A stretch of 42,008 bases of DNA from Bacteroidota bacterium (GCA_963169345.1 CAUJCT010000003.1:1-42008); one strand, 5' to 3'; shown: positions 27,386 through 37,106, counted from the stretch's first letter. Made by a program: numbers and translations. Notes: generated by a model from the sequence alone, not told the origin.

Positions 27386-28231
27386 TTAGTCCCAGATCAT
27401 GCTTAGCAATAAGCTGATTTTATCTTTAAGGATATTGCGGTGCACAATCATATCGACAAAGCCATGTTCGAGTAAGAACTCCGAACTCTGGAATCCTTTA
27501 GGCAGGTCTTTACCAATCGTTTCCTTAATAACCCTTGGTCCCGCAAAACCGATTAATGCTTCAGGTTCGGCAATGTTAAAATCACCCAGCATGGCAAATG
27601 AAGCAGTGATACCACCGGTTGTCGGGTCAGTTAAAAGAGAAATATATGGAATACCCTCTTTGTCGAGCAGAGCTAATTTGGCTGAAGTTTTGGCCATTTG
27701 CATCAGCGAGAAAGCAGCTTCCATCATACGAGCACCACCACTTTTACTGATGATGATGATTGGCATGCGATTTTCTCTTGCAAAGTCGATAGCTCTTGCA
27801 ATTTTCTCACCAACAACACTACCCATCGAGCCACCAATAAATCCGAAATCCATACAGGCTATGACAATTTTTCGTCCATTGGACTTGCCATGTGCAGTAC
27901 GAACAGCGTCTTTTAAACCGCTTTTGCGAATGCTTTCTTCAATGCGGTCTGTATAGGGTTTACTATCGACGAAATTCAAGGGGTCGTCGGAAATGAGATT
28001 CGCGTCCAACTCCTTGAATTTGTTATCGTCGAAAAATATTTCGAAGTATTCTTTTGAACTAATCTTATAATGATAGTCGCATGAAGGACAAACATAGCGA
28101 GCTTCAACCAAATCCTTATGTGGGGTAATGGTTTTGCATCTTGGACATTTGTCCCATAGTCCGTCCGGAGTGGCTTTTTTCTCCTTTGTTTTGGTAGTGA
28201 TGCCTTCCGATACGCGTTTAAACCAACTCAT
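27386..28231 (-). CDS. accD: Acetyl-CoA carboxylase carboxyltransferase subunit beta
   Basis: AccD works with AccA to move the carboxyl group from biotin to acetyl-CoA, the first step of fatty acid synthesis. The 281 residues start [10 protein letters not shown] and have the N-terminal zinc ribbon with Cys29, Cys32, Cys48 and Cys51 (CPRC...CPSC). The crotonase-like domain follows with [53 protein letters not shown] and [13 protein letters not shown]. It is the first gene of a likely accD-gcvH-vanZ operon. A TATCTTTG box lies 21 bases upstream. Confidence 0.96.
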   Translation of the reverse strand: MSWFKRVSEGITTKTKEKKATPDGLWDKCPRCKTITPHKDLVEARYVCPSCDYHYKISSKEYFEIFFDDNKFKELDANLISDDPLNFVDSKPYTDRIEESIRKSGLKDAVRTAHGKSNGRKIVIACMDFGFIGGSMGSVVGEKIARAIDFARENRMPIIIISKSGGARMMEAAFSLMQMAKTSAKLALLDKEGIPYISLLTDPTTGGITASFAMLGDFNIAEPEALIGFAGPRVIKETIGKDLPKGFQSSEFLLEHGFVDMIVHRNILKDKISLLLSMIWD

Positions 28232-28252
28232 AAATCAGTTACAAGATTAGGG

Positions 28253-28260
28253 CAAAGATA
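28253..28260 (-). promoter_or_regulatory. -7 box TATCTTTG of the accD operon
   Basis: The minus-strand box ends 21 bases before the accD ATG, in the 33-base gap after the aldolase gene. accD may thus be transcribed apart from the aldolase. Confidence 0.55.
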
Positions 28261-28264
28261 CGAA

Positions 28265-29323
28265 TTAAGCAATAGTCACTTCTTTTTCAAGATAGACATC
28301 CTGAATAGCATTCAACAATGAAATACCTTCTGCAAATGGCTTTTGGAATGCTTTTCTTCCGCTGATCAAACCATGACCACCGGCGCGTTTGTTGATGACT
28401 GCTGTAGTAACTGCTTCAGAAAGATCGCTTGCACCTTTACTTTCGCCACCACTGTTGATCAAACCTGCTCTGCCCATATAGCAATTTGCTACCTGATATC
28501 TGGTTAAATCAATTGGATGTTCAGTAGTTAAATCTGAATATACTTTAGCATGGGTTTTACCAAACTTAAGCGCATTATAACCACCATTGTTGGTAGGCAG
28601 TTTTTGTTTGATAATGTCTGCCTGAATTGTTACACCCAAGTGATTAGCTTGAGCAGTTAAGTCAGCTGCAGTGTGGTAATCAACACCATCTTTTTTGAAA
28701 TCATTGTTTCTGAGATAGCACCACAAAATAGTCGCCATTCCAAGTTCGTGAGCTCTTTCGAAAGCCTGAGCAACTTCTACAATCTGACGGCTTGATTCGC
28801 TGGAACCAAAGTAGATAGTAGCACCAACTGCTGTAGCACCCAGGTTCCAGGCTTCCTCAACACTGCCAAACATAATTTGGTCGAATTTGTTAGGGTAGGT
28901 AAGGAACTCATTGTGGTTGAGCTTTACAATAAAAGGAATTTTGTGAGCGTATTTTCTGCTTACAGCTGCAAGAACGCCATAAGTAGAAGCAACAGCGTTA
29001 CAACCGCCTTCAATGGCAAGTTTAACGATGTTTTCAGGGTCAAAAAACATTGGGTTTGGAGCAAAAGAAGCACCTGCACTGTGCTCGATACCCTGGTCAA
29101 CCGGCAATATGCTGACGTAACCAGTACCTGCCAATCTGCCATGATTGTAAAGAGCGTTTAAGCTTCTTAAAACTTGAGGCGTGCGATTTGATACGCCATA
29201 CACTCTATCAACGAAATCGTTGCCAGGAAGGTGTAGACTTTCTTTGCTGATGGTTTTTGAAGTGTGGTTTAGCAAACTATCTGCGTCTGCGCCCAATAGT
29301 TCCTGTATCTTTGATATACTCAT
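28265..29323 (-). CDS. fbaB: Class I fructose-bisphosphate aldolase (DhnA/FbaB type)
   Basis: This 352-residue Schiff-base aldolase interconverts fructose-1,6-bisphosphate with dihydroxyacetone phosphate and glyceraldehyde-3-phosphate. The bacterial/archaeal DhnA type is shown by [63 protein letters not shown] and the C-terminal phosphate loop region [15 protein letters not shown] followed by [12 protein letters not shown]. The length suits this type. It is cytoplasmic. A TACTTTTG box lies 17 bases upstream. Confidence 0.93.
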   Translation of the reverse strand: MSISKIQELLGADADSLLNHTSKTISKESLHLPGNDFVDRVYGVSNRTPQVLRSLNALYNHGRLAGTGYVSILPVDQGIEHSAGASFAPNPMFFDPENIVKLAIEGGCNAVASTYGVLAAVSRKYAHKIPFIVKLNHNEFLTYPNKFDQIMFGSVEEAWNLGATAVGATIYFGSSESSRQIVEVAQAFERAHELGMATILWCYLRNNDFKKDGVDYHTAADLTAQANHLGVTIQADIIKQKLPTNNGGYNALKFGKTHAKVYSDLTTEHPIDLTRYQVANCYMGRAGLINSGGESKGASDLSEAVTTAVINKRAGGHGLISGRKAFQKPFAEGISLLNAIQDVYLEKEVTIA

Positions 29324-29340
29324 AATTTCAAATAAGGCTG

Positions 29341-29348
29341 CAAAAGTA
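29341..29348 (-). promoter_or_regulatory. -7 box TACTTTTG of the aldolase gene
   Basis: The minus-strand box ends 17 bases before the aldolase ATG. Confidence 0.5.
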
Positions 29349-29379
29349 AGTAATTTTACCAGATTGTAAAAGAGAAAAA

Positions 29380-29560
29380 GTTGAGTCGTTAAGTCGTTGA
29401 GTCGTTAAGGCGTTAAGGCGGAGGAGAGGCTGACGCTTCGCTGCTGAAGGGCTGAATGGCTGAATTGTGACGCGGTAGAAAGGCTGACGCTGCGCTGCTA
29501 AATGGCTGAATTGCTGAATTGAGTCGCGGTAGAAAGGCTGCGCTGCTGAAAAGTTGAAAA
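29380..29560. repeat. Second locus of the GTTAAGTCG and GCTGAAT/CGCGGTAGAA repeats
   Basis: GTCGTTAAG words (29384-29419) are followed by GCTGAATGGCTGAATTG, CGCGGTAGAAAGGCTG (twice) and GCTGCGCTGCT. The same words occur in the same neighbourhood at 26196-26250. A minus-strand frame across this array is an artefact of repetition and is not called. Confidence 0.85.
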
Positions 29561-29570
29561 GAGGAAATCA

Positions 29571-29660
29571 ATTCAACCTGCCAGGTTGACTTAATTATTT
29601 TAACAACTTTGATGGCTGATAATCTGAAGTATAAGCCCATTCAACCTGCCAGGTTGAATT
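29571..29660. repeat. Two palindromic words AACCTGCCAGGTT
   Basis: TTCAACCTGCCAGGTTGA (29572-29589) and ATTCAACCTGCCAGGTTGAATT (29639-29660) are 67 bases apart. Here both have the same central base, unlike the inverted pairs near 4 and 10 kb. Confidence 0.82.
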
Positions 29661-29687
29661 TTGAGAGTAAAAAAAACTAAATTGAAA

Positions 29688-30002
29688 TTACTGTTTGATT
29701 ACCAGACGCTTAAGGAAAATGTCTGAGTCAACCTCTACCTTGATGAGATAAATACCATTTTTAAGGTCGAGGTCCGCAAACTCTAATCGCATTGTTTCGC
29801 CAGGTTTATAAGTGATTGTCTTGATTTTGTTACCCAAAATATCACTTATGGTTACTGTTACATCGCTGCTTGGAACTTCATTTAAACTGATTTCTACAAA
29901 TGAAGAAGCAGGATTAGGATAAAGACTTAGTTTAATGGGCGGATTTTCAGCATGTAAGCCGAAAGTCATAGCTAAAATTAGAATGGTAAAAAGTCTTTTC
30001 AT
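29688..30002 (-). CDS. Mini-protein: signal peptide plus T9SS sorting domain only
   Basis: This 104-residue protein has a signal peptide (MKRLFTILILAMTFGLHAEN) followed almost at once by a complete type A T9SS sorting domain: LSLYPNPASSFVEISLNE, VTVTISDILGNKIKTI, MRLEFADLDLKNGIYLIKVE, FLKRLVIKQ. There is no room for a passenger domain. Such a protein would cross the outer membrane by T9SS carrying almost nothing, so it may itself be the product, a remnant of a larger protein, or a decoy or competitor for the sorting machinery. The gene stands alone in repeat-rich DNA. Confidence 0.85.
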   Translation of the reverse strand: MKRLFTILILAMTFGLHAENPPIKLSLYPNPASSFVEISLNEVPSSDVTVTISDILGNKIKTITYKPGETMRLEFADLDLKNGIYLIKVEVDSDIFLKRLVIKQ

Positions 30003-30114
30003 TTCCTAATTGATTTTGATTGAAAATATTCAAATACCGTACCACAGTCGATATTTCTGTCGAAATGCTTCCATTCCCCTCGAAATACCAAAGTAATTCA
30101 AATATACAAAAAAA

Positions 30115-30861
30115 TTAGAATAAGAAAGAAAATTCCACACTAAAATTTTTTACAGAATAGGAGCCATCTTTAAATTTTGGTGTTAAATCCCTGTAATCTA
30201 CATTGGTGTTGGGTGGGTCAGGGTTGTTAGATCTTTCGTAAAATTTATTGGTCCAGATATCGAATATGCCCGGTTTCACCATTAACTGAATGGACATGCC
30301 GCTGCCAATATCTTTTCTTAATCCAATAACTGGCGCATAATCAAATGGTTTGAATGGTAGGTTTGTTTTTACTTCACCAAATTTACCATAAGCTTTATTG
30401 ATGCTGCTTCTGAATAAGAGACCTGCCTGAAAGCCTACCAACAAATGTAAGGGTTGCTTTTTAGGCGTATTGGCTATTTGAATGCTGGCCATTACCGGTA
30501 ATTCAAGATAAGCCAGTGAGATTTTACTGTAAGAAGTATCATTGAGCTGTCCAAATTTGCTGCCTTTGAAATTCAGATTTAATTCCCAATGCAGATTAAA
30601 AGTTTTCTTTTTGTTTAGGGCAACTATGTTGTATATACCTCCTCCAAAACCGTAAGTCAATTTTGGATTTTCAAATGCAGTTCCTCTGAAAGTATGATTG
30701 CCAATCGTGAACTTAACACCCAGTTTGGTTTTTAATTGTTCGTCGGTATTGATGTTCTGCTGCTGAAGAGGTGCATTTGGGTCAGGATCGTCTTGTGCTT
30801 TTAAGTCGAATATACTTAAGCACAAAAGGCAAAACAATATGTATCTCAATTTATAAGGCAT
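30115..30861 (-). CDS. PorT-like outer-membrane beta-barrel protein
   Basis: This 248-residue protein has a signal peptide ([19 protein letters not shown]), a short acidic linker ([13 protein letters not shown]) and a barrel of alternating strands ([63 protein letters not shown]), ending FSVEFSFLF with the terminal Phe common in outer-membrane proteins. Its start overlaps the end of hscA by 11 bases, so the two are cotranscribed, though no functional tie is known. Ligand unknown. Confidence 0.83.
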   Translation of the reverse strand: MPYKLRYILFCLLCLSIFDLKAQDDPDPNAPLQQQNINTDEQLKTKLGVKFTIGNHTFRGTAFENPKLTYGFGGGIYNIVALNKKKTFNLHWELNLNFKGSKFGQLNDTSYSKISLAYLELPVMASIQIANTPKKQPLHLLVGFQAGLLFRSSINKAYGKFGEVKTNLPFKPFDYAPVIGLRKDIGSGMSIQLMVKPGIFDIWTNKFYERSNNPDPPNTNVDYRDLTPKFKDGSYSVKNFSVEFSFLF

Positions 30862-32728
30862 CCAGTTTTTTTCCTGTTAAGGCTTTTCCAATTGCTTCAT
30901 CCATTAATCGTTCGGCAAATGGCCTAGTGATATGATTCAAACGTTCCAACGAATGATTTATTGCTTCTCTGTCATTCCCCTGACAAAGCTTCTCAAGTTC
31001 ATCAATTGCCTGCAATGTCGTCTCTTTTTCTTCTTCGCTTAGCAAGGTTTGATTGGAATATAAAAGTTTTTTACATTGATAAATGGTTTGCTCTGCTTCT
31101 GTCACAGTTTCTGCCAATTGCCTTCTGTTCATGTCTTGTTCGGCATTGGTCATGGCCATTAAAAGCATTTGCTCAACCTCCTCATCTGTCAAGCCATATT
31201 GCGGCTTAATTTGGATACTTTGTTTAACGCCTGAACGCAATTCAGTGGCATCTATTGAAAGTATACCATCCGCATCCAGCATAAATTTGATATCTATTTT
31301 AGGTAAGCCTGCCGGCATTGCAGGAATATCGTTTAAAGTAAATTCACCCAATTTTCTGTTGTCTGCTACCATTTCACGTTCGCCCTGATAAACACTGATT
31401 CGTAAACTGTGTTGACCATCTTTGGAAGTGGTATATTGTCTGCCTGCATTGACTGGTACCTTGCTGTTTCTTGGAATGATAGTATCCATCAGTCCGCCCA
31501 TTGTTTCAATGCCAAGACTTAGTGGTGTTACATCTAGGAGTAAAATATCTTTTCGGTTGCCTGCTAAAATATCTGCTTCAATCGCCGCTCCAAGTGCAAC
31601 TACTTCATCCGGATTGAGGGAATTGTTGACATGGTCTTTTCTGAAAAGTCTTTTGACGCTTTCAACAACAAATGGTGTACGCGTTGACCCGCCAACCATA
31701 ACTATCTCATCAATCTGCTCGTGTTCCAATTCAGCATCTTTTAAAGCAAGTCGACAGCATTTAAGGGTCTTTTCAACGATGGGTTGTATCAATTTCTGAA
31801 ATGTCGATACTTCCAGTTGGAAGTCAAAACTTCTATCCCAAAATTGAATACTGGCCTCAAAATGCGGATGATCACTGAGCGTGATTTTGGCTTTTTCGGC
31901 GAGTAATCTTATATTCTGATAGGCTATTTTATCCTGTTCCAATTGGTTGATATCTATACCATGCACACTGCACCAGTGCTGAACTATTGCCCTGTCAAAG
32001 TCATCACCTCCGGTATATGTATCACCATTGGTAGAAAGTACTTCGAAAACTCCATTTTGAATCTGAAGTATGGTAATATCAAAAGTACCTCCGCCCAAAT
32101 CATAAACAGCAATGGTTTTGTTGTCCGATTTATCTAACCCTATTCCGTAAGCAAGACTGGCGGCAGTTGGTTCATTGACTATACGCAAAACCTCCAGTCC
32201 GGCGAGTTTACCGGCATCTCTGGTAGCTTGTCTTTGCGAATCATTGAAATAAGCCGGAACTGTAATGACCGCTTTACTGATAGTTTCGCCAAGAGCATTT
32301 TCAGCTTTAAGTTTGAGCGCTTTGAGAATTTGGGCAGATAGTTCAATTGGATTATATACCTTGCCGTTGATTTCGATGTTCACCATCGATTTTCCCATAT
32401 CCGGAACCAAATGGTATCCAAAGCTTCCTGCATGTTCAGATACATCCGTAAACGAACGACCCAGTAATCTCTTAACGGAATAAACTGTTTTATCGGGTTC
32501 GGTGATCAGCTTGTTTTTGGCGGCATGACCAATTTGAAATTGTTGTAAAGCATCGATATAAACAACAGAAGGAACAATTTTATCATCATCCTGTCCCAGA
32601 CATTCTGCTTGCCCGTTTGCCGGGTTCACAAATGCGATGAGTGAATTGGTAGTACCCAGGTCAATACCCAGTACTTTGTCAGAACGTTTGATGGTTCCTT
32701 CTTTAATATTAATCTTAATCCTCGCCAA
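30851..32728 (-). CDS. hscA: Fe-S cluster assembly chaperone HscA (Hsp70 family), TTG start
   Basis: This 625-residue Hsp70 protein has the ATPase signatures IDLGTTNS (23-29), [28 protein letters not shown] and [13 protein letters not shown], followed by the substrate domain ([17 protein letters not shown]) and a helical lid. The first residues [19 protein letters not shown] match the HscA rather than the DnaK N-terminus, and there is no DnaK C-terminal acidic tail. HscA releases Fe-S clusters from the scaffold IscU with HscB; neither is in the window. The start is TTG at 32726-32728; no nearby ATG fits the family N-terminus. The -7 box ends only seven bases before this TTG. Confidence 0.93.
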   Translation of the reverse strand: MARIKINIKEGTIKRSDKVLGIDLGTTNSLIAFVNPANGQAECLGQDDDKIVPSVVYIDALQQFQIGHAAKNKLITEPDKTVYSVKRLLGRSFTDVSEHAGSFGYHLVPDMGKSMVNIEINGKVYNPIELSAQILKALKLKAENALGETISKAVITVPAYFNDSQRQATRDAGKLAGLEVLRIVNEPTAASLAYGIGLDKSDNKTIAVYDLGGGTFDITILQIQNGVFEVLSTNGDTYTGGDDFDRAIVQHWCSVHGIDINQLEQDKIAYQNIRLLAEKAKITLSDHPHFEASIQFWDRSFDFQLEVSTFQKLIQPIVEKTLKCCRLALKDAELEHEQIDEIVMVGGSTRTPFVVESVKRLFRKDHVNNSLNPDEVVALGAAIEADILAGNRKDILLLDVTPLSLGIETMGGLMDTIIPRNSKVPVNAGRQYTTSKDGQHSLRISVYQGEREMVADNRKLGEFTLNDIPAMPAGLPKIDIKFMLDADGILSIDATELRSGVKQSIQIKPQYGLTDEEVEQMLLMAMTNAEQDMNRRQLAETVTEAEQTIYQCKKLLYSNQTLLSEEEKETTLQAIDELEKLCQGNDREAINHSLERLNHITRPFAERLMDEAIGKALTGKKLDAL

Positions 32729-32735
32729 ACTGCTG

Positions 32736-32743
32736 CAAAATTA
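32736..32743 (-). promoter_or_regulatory. -7 box TAATTTTG of hscA
   Basis: The minus-strand box ends seven bases before the TTG start, leaving a leader of at most a few bases. Confidence 0.5.
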
Positions 32744-32823
32744 AGGTATTTTTTTGTTAAGTCCTTAATGTTGAATATAGTTAATAAAAGCGGTCTTATC
32801 GATAAAAAGTATGTGCTTGACTC

Positions 32824-32850
32824 AAAAAAAAATCCCCAATCGGGGATTTT
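32824..32850 (-). terminator. Rho-independent terminator of the 32.9-34.4 kb gene pair
   Basis: Stem AATCCCC/GGGGATT with a short loop is followed on the minus strand by a long U tract (A run at 32824-32832). It lies about 33 bases after the stop of the 32883 gene. Confidence 0.88.
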
Positions 32851-32882
32851 AAAGTAAATACAAATTTATTGAGTCATGAAAA

Positions 32883-33680
32883 TTATTCTATGGTCAGTTT
32901 TCGGTATAAGGTACCGGTTGCAGTTATTATTTTTACAATGTAGTAGCCGGGATTCATGGATTCAAGCTGCACATCCACCTGATTGTTTCCAACTGATTTT
33001 GAATTCACCAGTTGCAAATTGGTATTGTAAATCTCAATGCTCGCAATTTCTGTAGAACAATCTATTCGGACAAAGTTTTGAGCAGGATTCGGATACATAG
33101 ACAATTTAGAAGTCTCCGGCTGATGAATGCTCAAACCCGGAATAGCAACTACAATGCTGTCGAGACCTAAAGTGAACCAGTTATTAGTAGCCTTGTATCT
33201 GAAACAGATAAAACCGCTGTCGGCTGTAGAAGGTATAACAATGCCACTGGTATCTTTCCAGACAAATTGACTGGATATCATATTAGTCAGATCAGCAATT
33301 TTAACATAGCTGCCATTATTTGGATTCATGCTGTTTTTGCCGTACCAGACACTGAATTCATCAGAAGGTGTAGCTGTGCCGGTAATTCCATATACCCAAT
33401 ATTTGAAAGCGAGTTTTGCACCTGCTGTGACTTTAATCGGAGGCGTAAACAACCAATCGGAAACTGTATCAGAAGAACTGCCGCCAACAGGGTAATCGTG
33501 ACTGGCAAAACCTGTACTGTTGAACGACCAGGTATAATTATGATTGACACCAGTTCGTACAATGCTTAGTTCAGCTTTTTCCTGAGTGGTCGCCATCATA
33601 TTGCGATAGGGAAGAGGTTTGCTTTGAGCACCGACAAAGGAAACAGAGCTTAATAGTAATAGGAATAAAATTGTTCTCAT
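32883..33680 (-). CDS. T9SS-sorted secreted protein with cleaved-adhesin-like (choice-of-anchor J) domain
   Basis: This 265-residue protein has a signal peptide (MRTILFLLLLSSVSFVGAQ). Residues about 40-185 form a jelly-roll domain like choice-of-anchor J/cleaved adhesin: SDWLFTPPIKVTAGAKLAFKY, EFSVWYGKN and SGFICFRYKATNNWFTLGLD, with the final Asp-containing strand. It ends in a type A T9SS sorting domain (LSMYPNPAQNFVRIDC, ASIEIYNTNLQLV, PGYYIVKIITATGTLYRKL). The gene overlaps the preceding lipoprotein gene by four bases (ATGA), so they are translated in series. A role in adhesion is plausible but not shown. Confidence 0.85.
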   Translation of the reverse strand: MRTILFLLLLSSVSFVGAQSKPLPYRNMMATTQEKAELSIVRTGVNHNYTWSFNSTGFASHDYPVGGSSSDTVSDWLFTPPIKVTAGAKLAFKYWVYGITGTATPSDEFSVWYGKNSMNPNNGSYVKIADLTNMISSQFVWKDTSGIVIPSTADSGFICFRYKATNNWFTLGLDSIVVAIPGLSIHQPETSKLSMYPNPAQNFVRIDCSTEIASIEIYNTNLQLVNSKSVGNNQVDVQLESMNPGYYIVKIITATGTLYRKLTIE

Positions 33681-34441
33681 TTGACGACTTGATATAAAAG
33701 TTCTTTTACTTCACCACCTTCATAAAGACGAATTATTATTTCTTTAGGTCCGGCAATATTGTTTTTGAGATATCTGCTGGCAAGGCCACTTAAGTCGAAG
33801 CAAACTTCTTTGGTAAATACAGCCTGACAAGTAAAGCCATTGTTCACTTCAACAACTTTTCCTTCATAAACGGGCGGTCCCATTGGTTTTTGTAATGGCA
33901 TTTCCTGTAAGTCGAGGCGAAAATTGACTAAATCCTGAGCGCTGCAACCAGAAAAGTAAACAGTAGTTTTCAAGCTGTGGTTTTCAATTCTGCTGTCTCT
34001 GACTGCTCTGGAGTAGTAGGTTGAAAAATCAGGCGAATTAAATTGTACACCAAAGCAGGATGGGGCAGGTACATCTTTGACGCAGAGTATTTCGATGCAT
34101 TTAAGGATGGGCGTTCCACATCTGTTATCGGTACCGCAGAAGGCAGAATTATTTTTGCATTCCACATATTTGAAACCCAGAAGATATTTTCTGCCAGGAA
34201 TAAATTTAGAAACAAATTTGTTATAGTTAACGGCTCGGAGATAAGTTTGGGAGACAGTAAATCCAGTTTGATTAGGATCATTTAAAGTGAAGTGACCAAG
34301 GTAGAACATAGCAGGATCATTGGCTAAGACTTCTACAGGTTTATCACAAGGATTTGGTTTTTTAGGTTTTTCGCAGGCATTAAAAAGTAGAGCGATAAAA
34401 AACAGGCTAAAAACAGATAGTAATTGAATTGTACGTTTCAT
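33677..34441 (-). CDS. Putative lipoprotein, partner of the T9SS protein
   Basis: The protein has an SpII signal KRTIQLLSVFSLFFIALLFNAC with lipobox LFNAC. The mature part (about 230 residues) is Cys-rich (about eight Cys, including KYVECKNNSAFCGTDNRC and CIEILCVKD), which suggests disulfides and an extracytoplasmic site. No family recognised. I start at ATG 34441 (MKRTIQ) because the other ATG at 34456 adds only MTHLF and would place the inverted repeat at 34451-34474 across the start. It overlaps the next gene by four bases. Confidence 0.72.
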   Translation of the reverse strand: MKRTIQLLSVFSLFFIALLFNACEKPKKPNPCDKPVEVLANDPAMFYLGHFTLNDPNQTGFTVSQTYLRAVNYNKFVSKFIPGRKYLLGFKYVECKNNSAFCGTDNRCGTPILKCIEILCVKDVPAPSCFGVQFNSPDFSTYYSRAVRDSRIENHSLKTTVYFSGCSAQDLVNFRLDLQEMPLQKPMGPPVYEGKVVEVNNGFTCQAVFTKEVCFDLSGLASRYLKNNIAGPKEIIIRLYEGGEVKELLYQVVK

Positions 34442-34450
34442 AAATAAATG

Positions 34451-34474
34451 GGTCATTTGTTACAGTAAATGACC
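34451..34474. promoter_or_regulatory. Inverted repeat GGTCATTT/AAATGACC upstream of the lipoprotein gene
   Basis: Two perfect 8-base arms are separated by 8 bases. It lies about 10 bases before the preferred start at 34441. It could be an operator or an mRNA hairpin; no bound regulator is known. Confidence 0.4.
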
Positions 34475-34649
34475 GCATGAATTTGAGATTTGTTGCATGA
34501 CGGTAAAAAATAATTTAGATTGTATAGCAGAAGGTTTGGGGAGTGTTTCGAATAGAAGTGTAATATGGTTGAGAGTTAGATATTTTTGATAAAAGTATAA
34601 TTGGTAGTATTATTGGGGAGAGTTACGATAGCATTCCAAATTAAATGTT

Positions 34650-34657
34650 TAAATTTG
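34650..34657 (+). promoter_or_regulatory. -7 box TAAATTTG of the 34690 gene
   Basis: TAAATTTG ends 32 bases before the ATG at 34690. No TTG at the usual distance. Confidence 0.45.
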
Positions 34658-34689
34658 TCCAAGGCATAAGGGGGTTAAGACAATAGAGT

Positions 34690-35427
34690 ATGTTGAATTC
34701 AAAATCGAGAATGCGGATAGTTTTAAGAAATGTAAGTAAGACATCTTTCTTTATTTTTTTAATCATCATAGTTTTGATTTCAATTAGTTCATGCAGAATT
34801 ATATTAAAGAAGATTTACTATGGGACACTTCAAACAATTGGCAGAACCCAGGAAAGGTCGATGGAGGACAGCGAGCCAAAATTTTCTACACGAAAAGAAG
34901 GAAAATTAAATGGGTTGGTTGGTCAGTTGCTTTTTTGTGTCAGTAATGGGGATACTAGTCTTTTTCTTAATGAATACAACCATTATATTCAATTTAAGCA
35001 ATTAAATAATAAATCTAATTTAAGGAAGAGTTATGGGATAGTTTTTTGGGAGTCGATACTAAAAAGTAAAGATTCAATCGTCAATCAAGAGCCTGCTGAT
35101 TCGAGTCGAATACTTATTAAAGGTAGAAATAGATATTTAGAATATTCAACAGATTCTACAGCTAATTCCTATGACATCTTTTGGGATGGGAGTATCTTGA
35201 ATGTCAAAAAACCTTTTGATGGTGAAAGGCAGATTGGATTATTCTTAAACAATCCAAGTACAAGATACAGTGAATATAGGTTTAATCATGATTCAATCAG
35301 TTTCAAGTGGGTTGTTCAAGGGAACAAAATCTATCACGAGAATTATACTTTTAGGGTGTTGAATTGCGAAGAAGTCAGGGCTAAAAAGTGGCTCATTATT
35401 CAGGCAGAGTATTGTAAGGAGAAATAG
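34690..35427 (+). CDS. Putative lipoprotein, function unknown
   Basis: This 245-residue protein starts with a basic, 25-residue n-region (MLNSKSRMRIVLRNVSKTSF), a hydrophobic stretch (FFIFLIIIVLISIS) and lipobox SISSC, so SpII processing is likely. An inner ATG (Met8) is an alternative start. The mature part is polar with beta strands; the end (CEEVRAKKWLIIQAEYCKEK) contains two Cys that could pair. No family recognised. It is a lone gene between minus-strand neighbours. The 239-base gap after it (35428-35666) shows no gene and no clear terminator. Confidence 0.68.
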   Translation: MLNSKSRMRIVLRNVSKTSFFIFLIIIVLISISSCRIILKKIYYGTLQTIGRTQERSMEDSEPKFSTRKEGKLNGLVGQLLFCVSNGDTSLFLNEYNHYIQFKQLNNKSNLRKSYGIVFWESILKSKDSIVNQEPADSSRILIKGRNRYLEYSTDSTANSYDIFWDGSILNVKKPFDGERQIGLFLNNPSTRYSEYRFNHDSISFKWVVQGNKIYHENYTFRVLNCEEVRAKKWLIIQAEYCKEK

Positions 35428-35666
35428 ATTAGAAATAAGAACTAATAAAGTCAATAAACAAACGCCGCATACAATAACAAAATTTCAATTTGCCTGCAGT
35501 CGTTTTTTGAGTTTGACTATTGTTTAAGGGTTATTTTTTCGAGTAAGTATTATATAGTCTATTGCTTGGTTTAAAGTCAGGGAGTAGTCTATAGTGATTA
35601 AAAATCATGCATTTAAAGCACAAGATAATTGAACTAATTTCAAATGTACCATACTTTAGTAGTTAA

Positions 35667-37106
35667 TTATTTTCCACCCAACACAAACTTATACCCCAAT
35701 GACATTCCGTATGAATTGTAGCCTGTTCGAACTATGTCTTTTTCTATTGGACTCAGTGAACGCATACCCATCAATTGAATAGATAATGAAGAACGCTTGC
35801 TGATATTGTAACTTAAATACAAACCACTTTGTAACGCGAAATGTGATTGTGTTACTGATGAAACGGAGCCATTCTCAGATTTGACATAAATGTCTGATTG
35901 CTTTTGATGCGCAATCCCAGTCTGTTTGTATAACCTGTTGTAGGTTGCGCCTGCACTTAAACCAATACCCCATCGTTTATTTAAATCAAATTGAAATGCA
36001 TACACGATTGGTATTCCAATGTAACTGTATTTATTAATTACTGGTCCGGCAGGAGGAGGACTAACAATCGGAGCATTCTGTGAATACGAATTCATAGATT
36101 TAAAACTATCGCTTGATTCATAATCAAAATTTGAAAATCGTGTTAAGTTGCCACTGATAACGCTTTTGTCTACATTGTAAACATTCATAGTAAATGAAAT
36201 GCCCATGTAACGCAAGCCAACACTTATACTGTGATGTTTACCCAATTGTGCACCAAAGCCAACGCCAAAACAAGCATTCACCCTTCCTTCATCTCCCGAC
36301 TTTCGACTTTGATAATCGCTGGCAAATGGTTCTTTTGTTTGATAGGATGATTCAATACCTAATCTTGTTGCACTGAAATGAGGCATGGCTTCTGCACTGA
36401 CAAAGAATTTTATTTTGCGTTTTGAATCATCATCACTTTTGCTCGTATCTTTTGGACTATTTAACGTCGTATCATCTTTTGACTGCAATTGTTTTTCAGT
36501 TAATAGCTTTTGTTTATTTTCATTCGATTCCTCTTTTACTTCAAGCTGTTCTTTCTCTTTCTCCAAGCGAGTATTGGATTCAAATGAAACTGTCTTAGGA
36601 GCATCATGTATGACACTTGGGTCTAAAAAAGGGAAATTCAAAACAGAACGTTTGCAGGTTTTACTAAAACGGCTGTCATCGTCCCTTACCTTCGATTTAT
36701 CTTTAACTTTTTTTTCATTGGTATCATAAGAAACGGTTTGACTTGCTTCATGTGATTGTTGAGGCGCCAATTCTTTTTGAACGGATGTATTCAGATTTTC
36801 ACTTTCGGAACTGATTGAAGTGTCATTGTTATTGTGAGCCAACTCATGAATTTTCTCGGTTAATTCTATATCTGACTTATTAGCGTTGTTATTGGTAGAT
36901 GCCCTATCAACAGTAGCTGATTCAGCAAAATAAAGCAGAGCAATTATACTTGCTGCTATAGCAGGTAACCACAACAAAAAAGCTTTTCGTTTCTTCTTTT
37001 CAGGAGGCAAAGCACCACTGATCTTATCCCAGTTTCCGGGATCAGGTTCCATAGAAAATGCTTCTGTTTTATTTTTTAAAAAATCTTCAAATTGATTTTG
37101 AGACAT
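35667..37106 (-). CDS. Inner-membrane-anchored protein with C-terminal beta-barrel, cotranscribed with an ECF sigma factor
   Basis: This 479-residue protein has no signal peptide. Residues 1-43 are polar (MSQNQFEDFLKNKTEAFSME, then DPGNWDKISGALPPEKKKRK), like the cytosolic tail of anti-sigma or FecR-type proteins. A single membrane helix follows at 44-62 (FLLWLPAIAASIIALLYFA). Residues 65-230 are a hydrophilic Ser/Lys/Asp/Glu-rich linker. Residues 235-479 have barrel-like strands (GVGFGAQLGKHHSISVGLRYMGISF, WGIGLSAGATYNRLY, YGMSLGYKFVLGGK). Its start lies inside the sigma gene (20-base overlap). It is probably the anti-sigma factor or envelope sensor for that sigma. An inner-membrane helix and a barrel in one chain is unusual; the linker of about 165 residues is long enough in principle to span the periplasm. 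Confidence 0.8.
   Translation of the reverse strand: MSQNQFEDFLKNKTEAFSMEPDPGNWDKISGALPPEKKKRKAFLLWLPAIAASIIALLYFAESATVDRASTNNNANKSDIELTEKIHELAHNNNDTSISSESENLNTSVQKELAPQQSHEASQTVSYDTNEKKVKDKSKVRDDDSRFSKTCKRSVLNFPFLDPSVIHDAPKTVSFESNTRLEKEKEQLEVKEESNENKQKLLTEKQLQSKDDTTLNSPKDTSKSDDDSKRKIKFFVSAEAMPHFSATRLGIESSYQTKEPFASDYQSRKSGDEGRVNACFGVGFGAQLGKHHSISVGLRYMGISFTMNVYNVDKSVISGNLTRFSNFDYESSDSFKSMNSYSQNAPIVSPPPAGPVINKYSYIGIPIVYAFQFDLNKRWGIGLSAGATYNRLYKQTGIAHQKQSDIYVKSENGSVSSVTQSHFALQSGLYLSYNISKRSSLSIQLMGMRSLSPIEKDIVRTGYNSYGMSLGYKFVLGGK

Noticed and set aside
29413..29640. Minus-strand frame of 75 codons with repeating SSAAFLPRLNSAIQPF-like words
   Set aside because: The repetition mirrors the DNA repeats, and no promoter or signal is present.
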